Shown: positions 47,140 to 61,000 of the stretch, in pieces | How the letters are laid out: every line of letters begins with the position of its first letter | Numbering within the stretch: position 1 is the stretch's first letter | NCBI GenBank assembly: GCA_016490735.1 | Contig: JAEMWC010000249.1 | Span: 356,001-420,000 of the forward strand | Origin: Pachyseris speciosa | Lineage: Eukaryota; Cnidaria; Anthozoa; Scleractinia; Pachyseridae | Length of the DNA: 64,000 nt | Direction of reading: 5' to 3' | The notes under the pieces: model-generated | Databases searched by the model: none | What the model was told of the DNA's origin: nothing | The model's input: the letters and a program-made list of their open reading frames with translations, nothing else | Program-made: the position numbers and the translations under genes

Positions 47140-47310
47140 CACTTTGTGGGGAGTTACAAAACAAGAAGAATCTTCGCCATCACAGATCCCCTAACACCGA
47201 TGGTATGGAGGCTGAGCTGGTCAAAGCTGATATTGAAGTTACCTTAACTTCTTTAGACAACTTTTTCAACGGACATGGAAAGAGGGGAACATCCGAGAAG
47301 AATGGTTAAG
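47140..47310 (+). mobile_element. Decayed RTE-like reverse transcriptase fragment
   Basis: The plus frame reads TDGMEAELVKADIEVTLTSL from about 47196. A one-base shift then gives a TWKEGNIREEW-like stretch. Together these resemble the region of RTE-type LINE reverse transcriptases with the pattern DGIPAE-LKAD and then a WxxxxxPxxW-like block. It is short and frame-broken. Confidence 0.4.
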
Positions 47311-48924
47311 TTAAGGGTTAAGTTAGCTATAAAAGAAGACTAAGGAAATTGAAACTTGCAAGGAATTCCACTGCTAGAAGCTCGTGGCAAGATAATAATA
47401 ATCACAAGAAACATCATGTCAGTATCACTTTAAGAAATATTGTTGAGCAATGTCCTCAGTTTTGATCAATTTATCAAGGCTTTTGATTGAAAACACTGAG
47501 ACACTTTATGGAGAATTACGTCAATGTATGACCCTTCACGCAAATAATAAGCCTTGGAAAGACATTCTATCAAAACATCAGTTGTCCCTTTGAGCCAAAT
47601 GGGACGCTCTCTGTCGAATTTGTGGTGTTCGGCGACCATACTGGACGCCAGGGTCATTTTGCTGGTTCTAGAATGGATTTTGATAGGTAGGCGAGGTAAA
47701 AAGAAAAGTGAAAATAAAGAGCTAGGAGCCCTACAGGATCTTATTTTCCAGATCAACAACCACTGCTAATATCTTCAAGAGAGAAAAAACACATAGAAAA
47801 GACCATCTCAAATAAATTTATTGTCCCATGAACAGATCTACGTATTAACACCACGAAGATGAAAAATAGGCAACCGAGCAGATTACAAAATGAGGAGATA
47901 GACCGAGATCAAGATGGCGGAAAGTTTCATATGTCCAGGTTAGAAGATGAGGTTCATAACTGTAACCTGGCCATACGTCTTTCGGTATGGTTCGGAATGC
48001 TGAATAGCGAGTGAGAAGAATAGAATTTAAACGTATTCCGTAACGGATGTGTTTTTAACGATCAAAAATCACATCCAATAGTGCTTTCATCCCACCGAAA
48101 AAGTATCAGCCATTACTAACAGCGCCAAAGCGAGAAAGGAGCTACTTACGCTAGAAGATGGTATTGATTATCGCATTGGGTTGAGCTTGACACCAGCTGG
48201 ACGGAAGTTGAAAGGCTTATCACTTAGGCAGACCAAATGACACATGGAGAAGAATTGCAGAAAGAGGTCATTTGAGTGGATACCCATGGGACAAGTTTCG
48301 AAAAAGCCAAACAGAGTAGATTGATTCTTTGCCCATGCTCCATAATGTTACAATGGATACTTATGGAAACTGAAAGGTGTAGATTGGACTAAAAACTTTA
48401 CATTTCATTTGTTTCTCAAGTAGTAGACTTCGAATATAAGTAGACCTGACCTCTCGAATCGTGAATTGTGAATTGTTCATGGCGACAACATAAAAGGTAA
48501 TACAAGTTGGCCTTGCTGTCGTTGTCTATTGTTTGTTGTTTCGTTTGATGCTTTTTTCCTTTTCTTTTGTTCCTTTTTTTTTTTTTTTCACACTTTTTTT
48601 TCACACTGTCGCACGATCAAATTCCATAGCGCATTTTTTATTCAATATTTACTTCTGTTATTTGTTCCTTTTCTATTATTTGAAATGAAAAATCGGAAAA
48701 TATACACGTTGTCTTTTCATGTCAGAAAAAGCTCAATTTCGCAGGCCATATCATGCCATGGAATAGCTCTAATCAGAATCTTGATAGGTTTTGATCAATG
48801 ATTTTTCCAAGAAAAAAACCTTATAAAAAAGAGAACATCAATTATTTCTGACCAAGTACAATATCAACCGATATAAAACCCAAGCAGATGGAAGAATGGC
48901 AAATTTCGCCCAAGGCCTTTTTCT
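47311..48924. other. No gene recognised
   Basis: A 97-codon minus frame (47466-47759) overlaps a 71-codon plus frame. A coding-like plus stretch near 48137-48240 (TLEDGIDYRIGLSLTPAG) ends in TGA and has no recognised family. A T-rich run lies at 48550-48605. Confidence 0.35.
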
Positions 48925-49140
48925 CAGGAATAGTTCTGAGCCCCTACCGGGTATCGAACTCGCGACCTTTCTGATTGCTGAGCTATGGCTGAATAGAGGT
49001 GAGCAAGGTCGCCTAACTTGTTCTTGTAAGCTTGGTGGTCCAGATCCTTGATGTGATGTCCGATAATGGCCGATGTATGCGATTGAATATAAACAGACTT
49101 AACAACACTATATTCTATACAACTCGTGGCCGTTACCATC
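48925..49140 (-). mobile_element. Possible tRNA-derived SINE of a third type
   Basis: On the minus strand, CCATAGCTCAGCAATCAGAA (A-box-like) is followed by GAGTTCGATACCCGGTAGGG (B-box and acceptor-like). It is not part of the two better represented SINE families here. Confidence 0.4.
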
Positions 49141-50523
49141 GGGAATTAAACATCGGCAATTAAACACTCGACACTAATGTTCAATATAGATAGTTCACTC
49201 TACACTTTTTGGTTTAGGGCTCAAACGTTTTCTGGGCAATTTCATTTGAGGCAAATTTACCATTGTTTTGTCTTTGCTTAGATTCCAAATCACAGTGACA
49301 TAAAACAGTACAGATTATTCAACAGTTGACCCGTTAAATGATTATTCTCCAGACATCTGAACGCGACAGCCTGATATATGTCGAGATACAGTCACTTGTG
49401 AAAGCATATCTGTCAATTGTATCTTGCTAAATCAATTATATTTTCCACACTCTCGACGAGCGCTAGCAAAGAGATAAAATAGACTAAATCGTTTTACTTC
49501 ATATATATTTCTATTTATTTAGATTTCATGGACGAAATTTCTACTTTTCGTCGGGAAACAAATCAATTTCTATTTGTGAAATTAAGAAAAGTATCACTGC
49601 GCTTTACCCCAATAAATTTCTCTTAATAATTTATAAACGTTTTGGAAGAACAACTTACACCTGTGCACAATAATACAAACTGATGCGCTTCAAAGAAATG
49701 AAACAAATCAACCATATTCTACGGCCAATGAAGTGAACATACGCTAGATGGATTTGCATTTGTTATTGTATAACAGACACTTGTTAGCTACGCACCAAAG
49801 AAAAGATACAAAGTTATGTCATTTGGCTGCAATGACAAAATTCAATGGTCCGTTTCAACGTGAGGGCAAAAGGCTGATCTTAAGACAACTTCGGATATAA
49901 TTTTTAGGCAAGACTTCCTACAATTTTACCAGGTAGGTGAATGGCTTTTGATGTCTGAGAGATACTCAAAAACCGTTTTGGTCATAACTCAAACAAAATT
50001 ATCGATGTTGAGGCAGCGAGAAGGTCACGAGTATCAGCTAAGTGTTGGCTAGGCGGATTCCGTACTCCTTACAAACTCCTTTGTTTCTAAGACTTCTGAC
50101 ACTGCACTGTGATGGGAAAAGTTCCCCTCTGTGAGCAGTACAGTGTTTTAAAAGAAACAATTAAGTTATATCTTTTGAAACCATCCGTGTTTTGAAAACC
50201 AAAAAACTTAAGTAAATAAATCAGTTAGTATACAGTCAGCGGTAAAGACATGTTCTAACATTCCCTTTGGCCTTTCCAGCGTCTTTTTTTTAACAATATA
50301 GGTCAGATAAAACGGTTTTTATTTTTTCCAGGTTATCTTGCTCCGAAATCTACATAACATAGTCACCTTTCCCTCTTTCGACATGTTTAACCCCAATGAA
50401 TATGGTCAACAACCTGATTTTCAAGAGGCTTGATACAACACGTCTTTTCAGTGACTTCAAAAGGAAATTTAACCTGACGATTTAAAGGCATATGAATACA
50501 TTGACACTTCTGTTGTTTTCCAG
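49141..50523. other. Upstream region of the discoidin gene
   Basis: No coding signal. A good splice acceptor (ACTTCTGTTGTTTTCCAG, ending at 50523) lies two bases before the discoidin start codon, so one or more 5' untranslated exons are expected within or beyond this stretch. Confidence 0.45.
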
Positions 50524-50525
50524 GC

Positions 50526-52778
50526 ATGGTTTGCCTTCCACTGTTAACACTTCTTCCTCTTGGGCTCCTGTATTCTATTCCGTGGACATTTGGCGAAGAA
50601 GCAGAAGCTGACAATGGTAAACAATCACTTTACATACGCCAAGAGAGTATGTTGGTTCTCTCTTACACATACCCATAAAACCTAGCACAGTACATTGAAA
50701 GATATATAGGGGGATGAAAGCCGATTACATGAAAGATGAACAATTAATTTTCAAACGCTGAGACAAATACCCATTCTAGTCCCAGGCCTGGGCGTGCAGG
50801 GAAATCGCCTTAGGCTCACAGGAACTTAAATAAAAGTATCGTCACATCGGTTGCCCAGTTTGGTTGAAAGCTTGCAATTTCCTAATATATAGGTGAACTC
50901 GAAAAAACAAAATTTCTTAAATTGCTTTTTTTTTCTTTACATCATGTTACAGGTTTAACTTCAACAAAATTGCAACAAATTGCATTTCTTATACCAAGAA
51001 AATTTAAGATTAGTATGATTGATACTTTAATTAAGTCGATCCTTTAAACGTCATCTGAACGTTAAAAGGTTCCATTTGGTGTACAGTGCAAGAGGCCTTG
51101 ATTTCCAACAAATATCAGATCATACAAGCCTATTTTCACGATGAATTTTGAAGACATGACTTTGATAATCATTAGTTAGGTATAAATATGTGGACATCTG
51201 TTGTTAGGCTGTTTTGAACCACTCGGGATTCAAGCGGGCGAGTTTAATGATGGAGAAATTGCAGCTTCAAGCATGATGAAAAACTTTACAGCGACGGATG
51301 CCTGGTGTCCTCCTAAGGTCGACGAAAACCAGTATATACAGGTTGATTTATCCAGAAAGACTGAACTTACGAAGATTGCTACACAAGGTCAGAGTGGAAC
51401 AAAGGACAGATTTGTGAAGACTTACAGCTTACTGTATAGTGACAATGGGAAAAAGTGGGAGCAATATGGTAGCAAAGGGAAGGAGAAGGTAAAGCTCACC
51501 TTTTGTGCACTCTTTATAGCATTACATGTTTTCTTTTTGCTGATAGTAAGTGAGATAAGAACCTTCAAGTAGATTGTATGCTAGGTAAGGGAGGCCTTGC
51601 TTTGAGGGAATGTCATTCTAACTAGCAAACCACCTACTTACTTGTTTGAAGACGTAGTCCGAAAACAGGATTTTTAGTAAGCCCTATATGGGACCTTCTT
51701 TAAAACTCATCCACTAAAATTGGAAAATGCCAAAATTGCAATCAAAGGCAACGTCATCACAGCTTTCGTCAAATCGGCTGACCTCATTTCCAACTCCTGG
51801 AACACTTTCTTGGACAAACACACTAATTATTTGTTTGTAAATCCTTAATGTCCCCCTCCCTTGATGACTGTTGTTTATTCGTCCATTCACTCATCTGTTC
51901 GTTCGTTCGGTTATTTGTTAGCTTATTTATGCATCACCCTTTTCTGGTCTTTCATATTTGTTTGTAGATTTTTAAAGCTAACAATGATTCCTTCTCCGTT
52001 CATCACAACACTCTGGAGAAACCACTTATAACACGCTACATTCGTATTAATCCCAGGACTTGGGAAAACGCCATTTGTATGAGGCTCGAGGTATTTGGTT
52101 GCGATGGTAAGTCGATTATATTAAAAGCAAATTGATAAACGCACTTTATCCAATGAAATTACTTCTTATGAGTTCTTCAGTTTTTCTGACAGACAAATAG
52201 ATTTAAGTTAAACGCCAAATATTTTCAACTATTTTTAAATAAATCACATTATGTGGGTGTCGATGTATTTAGCACACACGGTGCTAATTGGGGAAACTAT
52301 CCAGATAGAATTGGAATTTGGAAATGTTGGTTTTGAAGAGAGGGGAAAACCGGAGTACCCGGAGAAAAACCTCACGGACCAAGTACGAGAATCAGCAACA
52401 AACTCAACCATATGACACCGAGTCCAGGAATCGAACCCGGGCAACACTGGTGGGAGACGAGAGCTCTCACCACTACACCATCCCCGCTCCTCGCTTTCCC
52501 CAAAGATTCAATAACGCAACGCAGAAAAATTGGACAAAATGCTGAAAGTGAAAGGCCGTCGACAATACTGCGAAGGGCTTTGTCGTGTAGAGGAGGCTAT
52601 TTTCTCATTCAGTTTCAGTTTCTGCGGAGTGGTTACTCTAAACCACTTCCAAGTTTATTTTGTAAGGAAGGCAATCGTGAAATGATGCCTTTAGTTTCCT
52701 TTCTTTTTATACTTTTTACCCTACCTTGGCACAGACCGCTGTAAAAAATTGATACAACATTCTTGCTTTGCAGTGTAA
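50526..52778 (+). CDS. Secreted single-domain F5/8 type C (discoidin) protein
   Basis: Predicted secreted lectin-like or adhesion protein. Exon 50526-50616 encodes a signal peptide (MVCLPLLTLLPLGLLYSIPW). Exons 51208-51488 and 51968-52106 together encode one complete F5/8 type C domain: GCFEPLGI at the start, then ATDAWCPP, YIQVDLSRKTELTKIATQG, VKTYSLLYSDNGKKWE, RYIRINPRTWENAICMRLEV and FGCD, with the first and last Cys positioned for the family disulfide. Phases are 1, 0 and 1. A terminal mini-exon at 52774-52778 (after GCTTTGCAG) would add one residue and a TAA, giving 171 aa; this last step is the weakest part of the model. ATTAAA at 52928-52933 may be its polyadenylation signal. The family binds glycans or phospholipids; the ligand cannot be told here. 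Confidence 0.82.
52320..52493 (-). mobile_element. tRNA-derived SINE, copy D, truncated
   Basis: Contains GAAAACCGGAGTACCCGGAG and CCGAGTCCAGGAATCGAACC as in copies A and B. The 3' tail is missing. It lies in the proposed last intron of the discoidin gene. Confidence 0.75.
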
Positions 52779-53372
52779 TGGTGATACCCGAACAAGTGAC
52801 TAAGTACACCTGGAAACAACTCGAAAAGAAAACTAAGAACTACGATTGAATCACAGTGCACCTTGATGGACCATATATTTTTAGCTGGGAAAAGAACATT
52901 CAAGATATAATTAGGCCACTTTAGGGCATTAAAAGTTGTAAATAGAGGAACAATAACAACATGGGAGCGAACGGAACCGATATATGTGCTAAGATGAATG
53001 TCAGTAAGAATCTATCTCCAATTGACACTGAAAACTCTAGCGATTTAACTTTCATTCAGTTGTTTTCTTCAGCACTCGCATTCGGGGAGGAGTAACGAAT
53101 CCAACTTATGCGTGGACGTAACACTCGCATTACGTGAACCAAGGAAATTTATTTATTAATCTAATTCCCATATCTTAAACAGCTACAAAGTTTCAAGTGT
53201 GTACTTTTTAGTATCTTACATCGTGCATACCGGAGATCCAAAGGAAAATGAAGGGAGACGAACTTGGTATGTTAAAGGAAAATAAGAAAAGGAGATGACG
53301 AAGCCACCTGTTTCACACGAGTTGTTAATACAGTAAGGGATCCAGAATGTATCCTGCGTCGCATACGTATTC
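52779..53372. other. 3' flank of the discoidin gene
   Basis: No further discoidin-like exon or other gene recognised. Confidence 0.4.
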
Positions 53373-53567
53373 TAACCCCGGCTAGTAACGTCTGTGAAGC
53401 AGCGCTGAATTCCTTTTTCTGGACCCACAGCGGACTCAATGAATTACCGGAAGTACGTTTCGGATTTCCCTTCACCCAGATTGGCTATTGACAATGGCGT
53501 ACACAAATTCTGGTACACAGAATAAGGAATCCGGTGCTGCTTCGCAGCTGTTACTAACCGAGGTTAG
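53373..53567. mobile_element. Foldback element
   Basis: The left arm (GGCTAGTAACGTCTGTGAAG, then AATTCCTTTTTCTG) and the right arm (CAGAATAAGGAATCC, then CTTCGCAGCTGTTACTAACC) are imperfect inverted copies around a centre of about 90 bases. Confidence 0.6.
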
Positions 53568-53769
53568 ATTACGCCTGGGACACAGGCTACCAGAATGTGG
53601 CTGTAGGTTTCAAATTAACGGTCTGTTCGCGCGACTACCCTGTACATAAATGTATGTCTACGTTTGAAACATTAAACGTACAATTGAGATTTTTAACTGT
53701 TCCATGTCATATTTTCACATTACGAGTAGAGGCCATGGAAATAATTCTTAATATGAAATGATTAAATGA

Positions 53770-54090
53770 GTATGAATACAAAAAATTCATATATTTGAAC
53801 TGCGGATTAAAGAATGAATATGTGAGTGATCGTCACAGTTATGAACACTACTTGAGCAGTAGTGAAAATAAAGTCTGAAAAAATTCAGCCTTGTACGGGA
53901 GTCGAAGCCACGACCTGTGCGATACCGGTGCAGTGTTCTACCAACTGAGCTAACAAGCCAGCTGGGAGCTGGTCACTTTGTTGGTTCGTGTTAACCCGTG
54001 AGAGGCCGATATCGCAGAGGTCAAAGGAGGTATTATTTTCACTCCCGTAAAAGCCTGAATTTTTTTCAGGTTTTATTTTTAATACTGCTT
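53770..54090 (-). mobile_element. tRNA-Thr-like SINE, minus copy with rearranged 5' side
   Basis: Contains ATATTTGAACTGCGGATTAA, TCACAGTTATGAACACTAC, CTTGTACGGGAGTCGAAGCC and CCAACTGAGCTAACAAGCC. A second, inverted part (CCCGTAAAAGCCTGAATTTT) follows, so this too is a head-to-head arrangement with much of the second head lost. Confidence 0.65.
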
Positions 54091-55019
54091 TAGATTAGTA
54101 AATATAAAATGTTCAAGCAAGCAACCGTGGACAATAATCCTGTCGCATTTGAACTCACAGGGTAAATAGAAGCTTACTGAATGACTATTAGGATTCAGAC
54201 TTTCAAACGAGTTTGTTTGGTCACGGAGGACAAACTCTTCATTACAGGGCAATATGAAAGGGACTTTTCACCCAACCTTCTTCAAAAGCGCTTATACTAC
54301 CAGTTCTGATATGGTATCACGTACGAAAGACCATTTCTTTCCAACTGATTGAAGTTTCTTCGATTTGGATTCGTCCTCAGGCCCCCTAATTTTCTTTCAA
54401 GTTTCCAATACAGTTTTTCCCAACATACACACGCGCGTCACATTTAAACGGTCGTTGGGCCACCGCCAAACTAACTCACAAATCAGTCCGCGAGACTGAG
54501 AGTGGAGTGGTGGCCAGTGCAGCAACAATCGTCGACAATTTGTTGAAACACCGTTGTCATAATCTGTCCCCGCATATCCCACCAATCATTATCGTTGATT
54601 ATTATTATTAACATGTATGCATCCAGCACTACTGGTCATTTAACAAAGGATTTCTCGACTATAAGATTGCAATGGGATTTATTCAGTGTTTCCTATTGTA
54701 GAAAGAGCAATAGGAAAAAGATACACAGCAAACAGAGCTCTTCTTAAGGGTATGTCTGTGGAGGTTTATGATGTTAAGTCTGCGCAGGAGCAGAACACAA
54801 GGGGCGCTAATTTGGTCTTACTTAGTTTTGTGAATGATATATGAAATAAATCATATATGAACTGCGGAAATGAAATCAAATGAACCCCAAATTGACCAGT
54901 TGCAGCATCGTTGAAACGAAATTTGTCAATTACAAAATTGGTTAATAATAATTATCAAGTTATCTCTATTACGAATTGTTAATAATTAATTAATCGTTAA
55001 AATTGATAATAACTATTAT
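54091..55019. other. 3' flank of CP-B
   Basis: AT-rich. A partial SINE tail (TCATATATGAACTGCGGA) lies near 54850. A TTTATT at about 54678 would be the first AATAAA on the minus strand downstream of CP-B, but it is some 340 bases away. Confidence 0.35.
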
Positions 55020-58000
55020 TTAATTCATTTCCCGGATCATGGTTTTGAGTCCTTCAAACAGTTCCTTCGCTGTAGGTTCTATTAGTTGTGGTGGTAAAAG
55101 AAATCCAAATTTTCCTTTATCACGTAATTCAATAGCGAAGGAATATTTTACTCCCAATGAGCCGTAGAGATAATCTTGTAAAGTTCCAGTACTTAAATCT
55201 GGAAAAGAAATAAAAAATATGGACAGTGATGCGGCGACTTTCCTGGAATCAAATAAGCATGACACTTACACAAGTTGCGCGTTTTTTGAAGGTACAATTT
55301 AAGCTGAAATATTAACCGTCCGACCGTGACTGATTCGTTGGCTACAACGTCAGTTTTAAGTTCTGATTAAAACAATAATTGCCTAGATAAATTCGGTATG
55401 GGGAATGTGAGAGTTTAGTGCTCACGTTTTTCTGATGACCTAAATATTTTGCGTGATGGTTGTCAATTTTTTGTCCAATAACTCGTGTATGCACAGCCTA
55501 GGATATTTTAGTATTTTACGATTTTCTTTTATAAACCATAGATTGTCTTGGTATAGCGGTATGCACCACTTAAATGTTTAATTTAAAGACTACCTACTTC
55601 CAGCTTAAATCAATGTGTCAATTTCAGCTTTTACTGCGCCAGTTTATCAATCTTCAATCATAGCAAGTATTTCGTGGAAAACTTTGGAAAGACGTGCACA
55701 GAAATGTTCATTTGTAATCTGTGCTGTTCTGTGTTTGTAAACCTCCATCCTTGGAAGCAGTGACTACCGTACTCATTATTATACCTCGTCATATACGTCA
55801 TTACTCGTACAGCCAAACAATTATTAAACGTTGAACTTACACAACAGTCGAGAAGGCGCCCCTAATCTGTATATCGTGTTAAATCCTGCTAACTTGACAG
55901 TTTCCACTGCCGCGCTGCCCACTTTCATCTGTAATTGCACGGATAAAAATGTGAACTAAATCCTCCTTCAGCACATTTTTGTGTCTATGTCCTTCAGGTA
56001 TGTATGAAGAGCCTTGAAAGTTTTGGTCTCTAACGCAGTTTCATGGTTTCTGAAGGGTCAGTTGAGGAGCGTTCATTTTTGGCCTATTTCAGTGCATAAA
56101 AAGCAATGCGAGAGACATTTCTTTGAACAACCAATGCTTCAATTTAAAACGACTGTCAACACGGCAAAAGGGAAATGGAGCACCAATAATTATTTATTCA
56201 AATTTATTCTCAGAAAAGAATATTCCAGACGGTCATTAAAACTGACTTACTGAGAAAGCACAGAACCCTACCCTATAGCTTTATCATCCCATCCCCACAT
56301 CATTCGAGTACCTACATCCACTGTAAACACTGCAATGGAGTACACAATGTACCTGCATAACACTTACGAGTTCATCGTAGTCTTTTACTTTTTCCTTATT
56401 AAAACTCCAAGGAATCATCCACAGCTGACCGTAGCTGTGTATGTCCAGGTGTCCCACAAGGTTGTCCAACTCAGACTTTAAAAAGCTGTCAACATGCTGG
56501 ACCTCCTTTTCAGACATGGCCGAGGAGCCTTGGTAATCTACCATGCAGGGATTTTTGCTCGCACCGGATCCTATAAAACAAACAGAATAAGGCTGATGTT
56601 AACACTTAACCAGAAATGTCGAAAATTAATCCCTTAGGCTAGGATTATTTAGAACACTGTGCTGTAAACAAGACCTCTCCAGTGATTTTTTTGGCTACAA
56701 TTTAATCACAACCTTAAGCTTTGAAAACTAGGATAGCTGTGTCAGTTCGTGGTTACCAGGTCCATTTCTACTCTACATATCGCGTCAACCAAATGACAAG
56801 GTAGATCAAAGGTAGAAAACAAAAGATAGACTTGAAAAGACAGAGAGTGTAAAAGAGAGAGATTTGCTTTTTTCAGGTACAAAAGGGATGATGTAGTTAC
56901 CGATTATCCTTTTCTAACTTGTTGAGTAATTCCGTGAGCGTTCTTCTCTTTAATTTTGCTAGTTCGCGCTCTTGAAAACCACATTTTCAAGGAATTTTGG
57001 TGAGGATATTCATTTCCAGTCATAAAATGCCATGTCGGGTGGTAGGCAATTTGCTGACGCACACACGCTCTGTCCCTGAAGTATTATGGATCCTTTCTTC
57101 ACATAACTCATAATGTCACATACATATCATACTTTTTTAATAATTAGATTATGAGCTGAGATTTCTATCGCGTGATAGCTGATAAGGGCGCAGCCCGAAT
57201 CAGCTATCACGCATAGAAACCGAGAGCGAATAATGTAATTGGTTTAGTATAAATCTACTAGTCTAACTAAACAAGTTAATTATCTAAATCCTCCTCGCAA
57301 ACACTTTGGAAACGCGAAGAAGCGGCCGCCATTTTGTTGACAACCGCTACTCACTACCTATCACAGACTAGATAGAGAGTAGCGTTGCCAATCAGAGAAC
57401 GCTATTCGTGATAGAACGCTAGTAGATTTAGACTAAAATAAGATACTTAGTTTATAGCTTTCTAGATTAGTACTGAGTAATTACATTTTCATAGAACACT
57501 TTCTAACCCCTTTAAAACGGGGTGGTAGACTAACGTGATAATTACCCTGGGTAGCAAGCTCAACGAAGGAAAGACAATCTTTGTCTCATGGCTTTATATT
57601 TCATACTAAACAGTTTTCGTTTAATTGTATTACCTCCCCAAGCAAGTGGCCAGTTTCTGTTTAAATCTGTACCAATGCAGACGGATCCGTTATTGGGACT
57701 TCTGTTCTTTCGCCAAAAACGGTCCTGAAATTTTTAAAAAAGTCTTTTTGTAAGCCTTAGAAGTAACACGGTTAACAAAAGACGAAAAAATGCTAAAAAG
57801 TTTCCTGTTAACTACTGGAGAAGCAAATCAAAAACGGATTAACGTTGTTCAACAGCCGATAGAAAAAGTTGAAGTTTAGGACTAAACATTTTGCTAGATA
57901 GATTTTTAGCTGCAGTTTCGAGCACATGGGCGTCAATGTATTACCTTTGACCATGAGTAGGCGTAACCATCAACATTCAATACAGGCAAAATGGCGATGT

Positions 58001-61000
58001 CAACTTTGTTCAACATGGACGTCACAGTGGAGTCCTTGCCATACAAAGATACAGTCTGAAAAAGGAACCTGAACGTGAATTATATTGTGCAATTCCAAGA
58101 GTTTTCTAGCTAAGTACTTTTAAACTCCTCACAATAGTGATTGGAAAGAGTAAGACGAAATATCGGATGGGTAATAACTGAAAGCCTAATTAAAACATAC
58201 ACAGAGTTTAAGATAGCACCTACCTCGGAGGAATAGTACTGCTGATAGTTAATTTAAGCTTACGAAATAGAAGATAATTATGATGATGTAAGAAGTCAAT
58301 AAGGCCAACTTTCTCCTGGGAATTTTGCCTTCGGTTGCTTTTTTCTGGCCGTGGATATGATTTGAATCCAGTTAGTTTAGACACCCATATAGGAGAATCT
58401 TTACCAGGGAATAATGCTGATAATGATCAATCTGATTGTACGTTCTAGTTCTGTGCGACACTAAAGAGACCAGTTTGTCGGCTGAAAGGTGTAGAGAACG
58501 ACGTACACAACCCTTCAAATGGATAGATAAGTACCTGATCAATAATGTACATACAGGACGCCGGGGACACCCACTCCCTGGCGTGCATTCCACAGTTTAT
58601 GAAGATCAATGGCTTTTTAACCTGGCTGTTCGCCTGAATCTACAATAAAAGGAAGCAAGACTGAGTAATAAAGTACCTCTCACTTTCCCTTGCATAAAAT
58701 GTCCCAAAAATACCGTAAGAACATAAACATTCGAGTTTCAGTTGCATTTTCATCCATAAGTTTCATTTGCGCCGGTGATAAAAGGCATCACAAATCTACA
58801 AAAGCCTGGCCTATTCCTTGGTTCCTGAACAAAGACAAAATGCCGTAAGCAACGCATGCCTTATACTCTTTACTACAAATGCTCTAATTTTTTTAGAGGA
58901 GAAGAAAATTCAAGCTGGAAAATAAATGACGTTTTTTGTATATATACAGTAAAGCATCACCAGTTTTCAGTGGTTTGCCTCATTATCTCTGTCCATTGTA
59001 AACTCGACAGTACCTTCATTAAGTAGAGATCCCTGTTTTCGTGTGATTTGCCAAGAATGCTCATGTGCACCATACGTGACGTCTGATTCATAGCTCTCAA
59101 CTTGGATACAATCTATAAAACATGATATTCTGGTGATAGCTAGAAAAACAAAACTAAGAATACCATTAACTATGCCTACGTCCAATCTTCTAATTACGCC
59201 ATGTCTGCCAAATACCATGGAGATAAAGTGCTAGCTTGAAAAGATATTCCAAAGGGGACAGATACATGGATCGATATATTTTTATTGTGTGAAAAGCCAA
59301 AAAATTATATGGCGGGCTTATCTGGTGGGAGAAAACATGATTCAACTCATCATGCCCTTTTTACTTTACCCCGGCATCTTGCTGATCAACAAAAACTGTC
59401 TACCAATAATGGGAGGAAGAAGCAGCTCAAACTCGGTGGAGGAAATTACTTGGACAAACCGAGAAGCTAGAGAACGGTTCTTTGCTCCGGGGCTGACTGT
59501 TTTTTGACGTGTTTCCACAATGTTAACGAAATTTTACCTCTATCTTACTTAGACGCAATCGAAATGAGTACTCGAAAAATGAGGTGTCATAAAATTGCAC
59601 TTGTATTTTCAAATTTATCGAACTTATTCTCGGCTTAATGCGATTACACATGCATGCACTGTTAGCTACCGTTCACATCTTTACCTGTTCTAATGTATGG
59701 TAGTTACTGTGCCACGACAAGGTAGTTTTATGTACATCATTTTGTTTGTTGATGACCTCTTGGAGATCAGATATCTGCACCTTGTAAAGAATCCCGTATT
59801 TGCCAAATAGAGTTTTAAGCTTAATAAACTCTTCAGGAGAAACTGCGATATCTACTGGCGAGCCAGGGTGAGAGGGAGGCCGCCACATGTCTACCTGAAA
59901 ACAATGCATCAGTTAGCTTGTCACAACACAAAAGTTGTAAGAATATATTACACACCTCCAAGAACATATTAGTCTAATCTAGCCCATTTGGAGGCCCAAT
60001 TTCGTGGTTTTAGGAAGCATATCAACTCTAACACTACAACAAACATGGTGCCTAATTAATAACTTCAAGATAGCGATTTTCGAAAGCCAATAATTAACAC
60101 CAACATTGGATTGCCATACTTAGCCAAAATGTTAGAGCCAACTCCATCATAAACCGTAACGCCTAGTCGCACTAAGTCATACGTCATCAGTTTTACGTCA
60201 TAAACAACAAAGAATGCTTATACCCACATACTTCATTCTAGATCAAAGGGATGGAGTTTTTAAACACCAGCTGTTCAACAAGTACGCTGTTATTCTAACC
60301 GTATAAGGTATAGGGTATTAACTCTGAGGATTCATTACGATGACTAAATAGTTGTACTAAAACGTTTTAAAATTGCCCTTTTGCTTTTCACATTCGTTAC
60401 CCAAACCGGCTGCGCGTCTGCTAAATCACTGCTGGTACAGATTGCGAAAAATTATAGTTAACTAGCTGCTTCAAAAAACAAAAGATATCCCCAACAGTAC
60501 ACTACATTAACGCTCTTTTCCTTCAAACATCAGAACATGTGATTTTTTAAGCTTACAAGTCGATCGTACGTAAAATCGCACTTATTTACTCGTTCATTAG
60601 CTCCCACATTTATTGATTGATTGATTAATAAACCATAAGATAAAAGATACATATCCTATGTTACATACACGAGAACTGTGTCATGAAAATTACAATAATA
60701 TATTATGGCTAAAATTAAATTATGTAATTACAACAGGTTGTGATAAAAAATGAGTCTATTTACCAATGTGTTCATGAAACGTTCGGTGTTAATCTTTGGG
60801 CGGAGGCAAACCTTGCGACGTAAATTATATTGCTGGGGTTTAGGCTTCGGCAGAATTTCATTTAACGGATGATGGCTTAGAGCCCTAGCTTTACTAAATA
60901 ATTTCTTGTCCTGCGTATGCGTGATGTCCTTGACATTCAATGGAACTGAAATGTAGCGCCGCTTGTAACATCTATTTAAAAAGTTCTGTACTGTGTTTAG

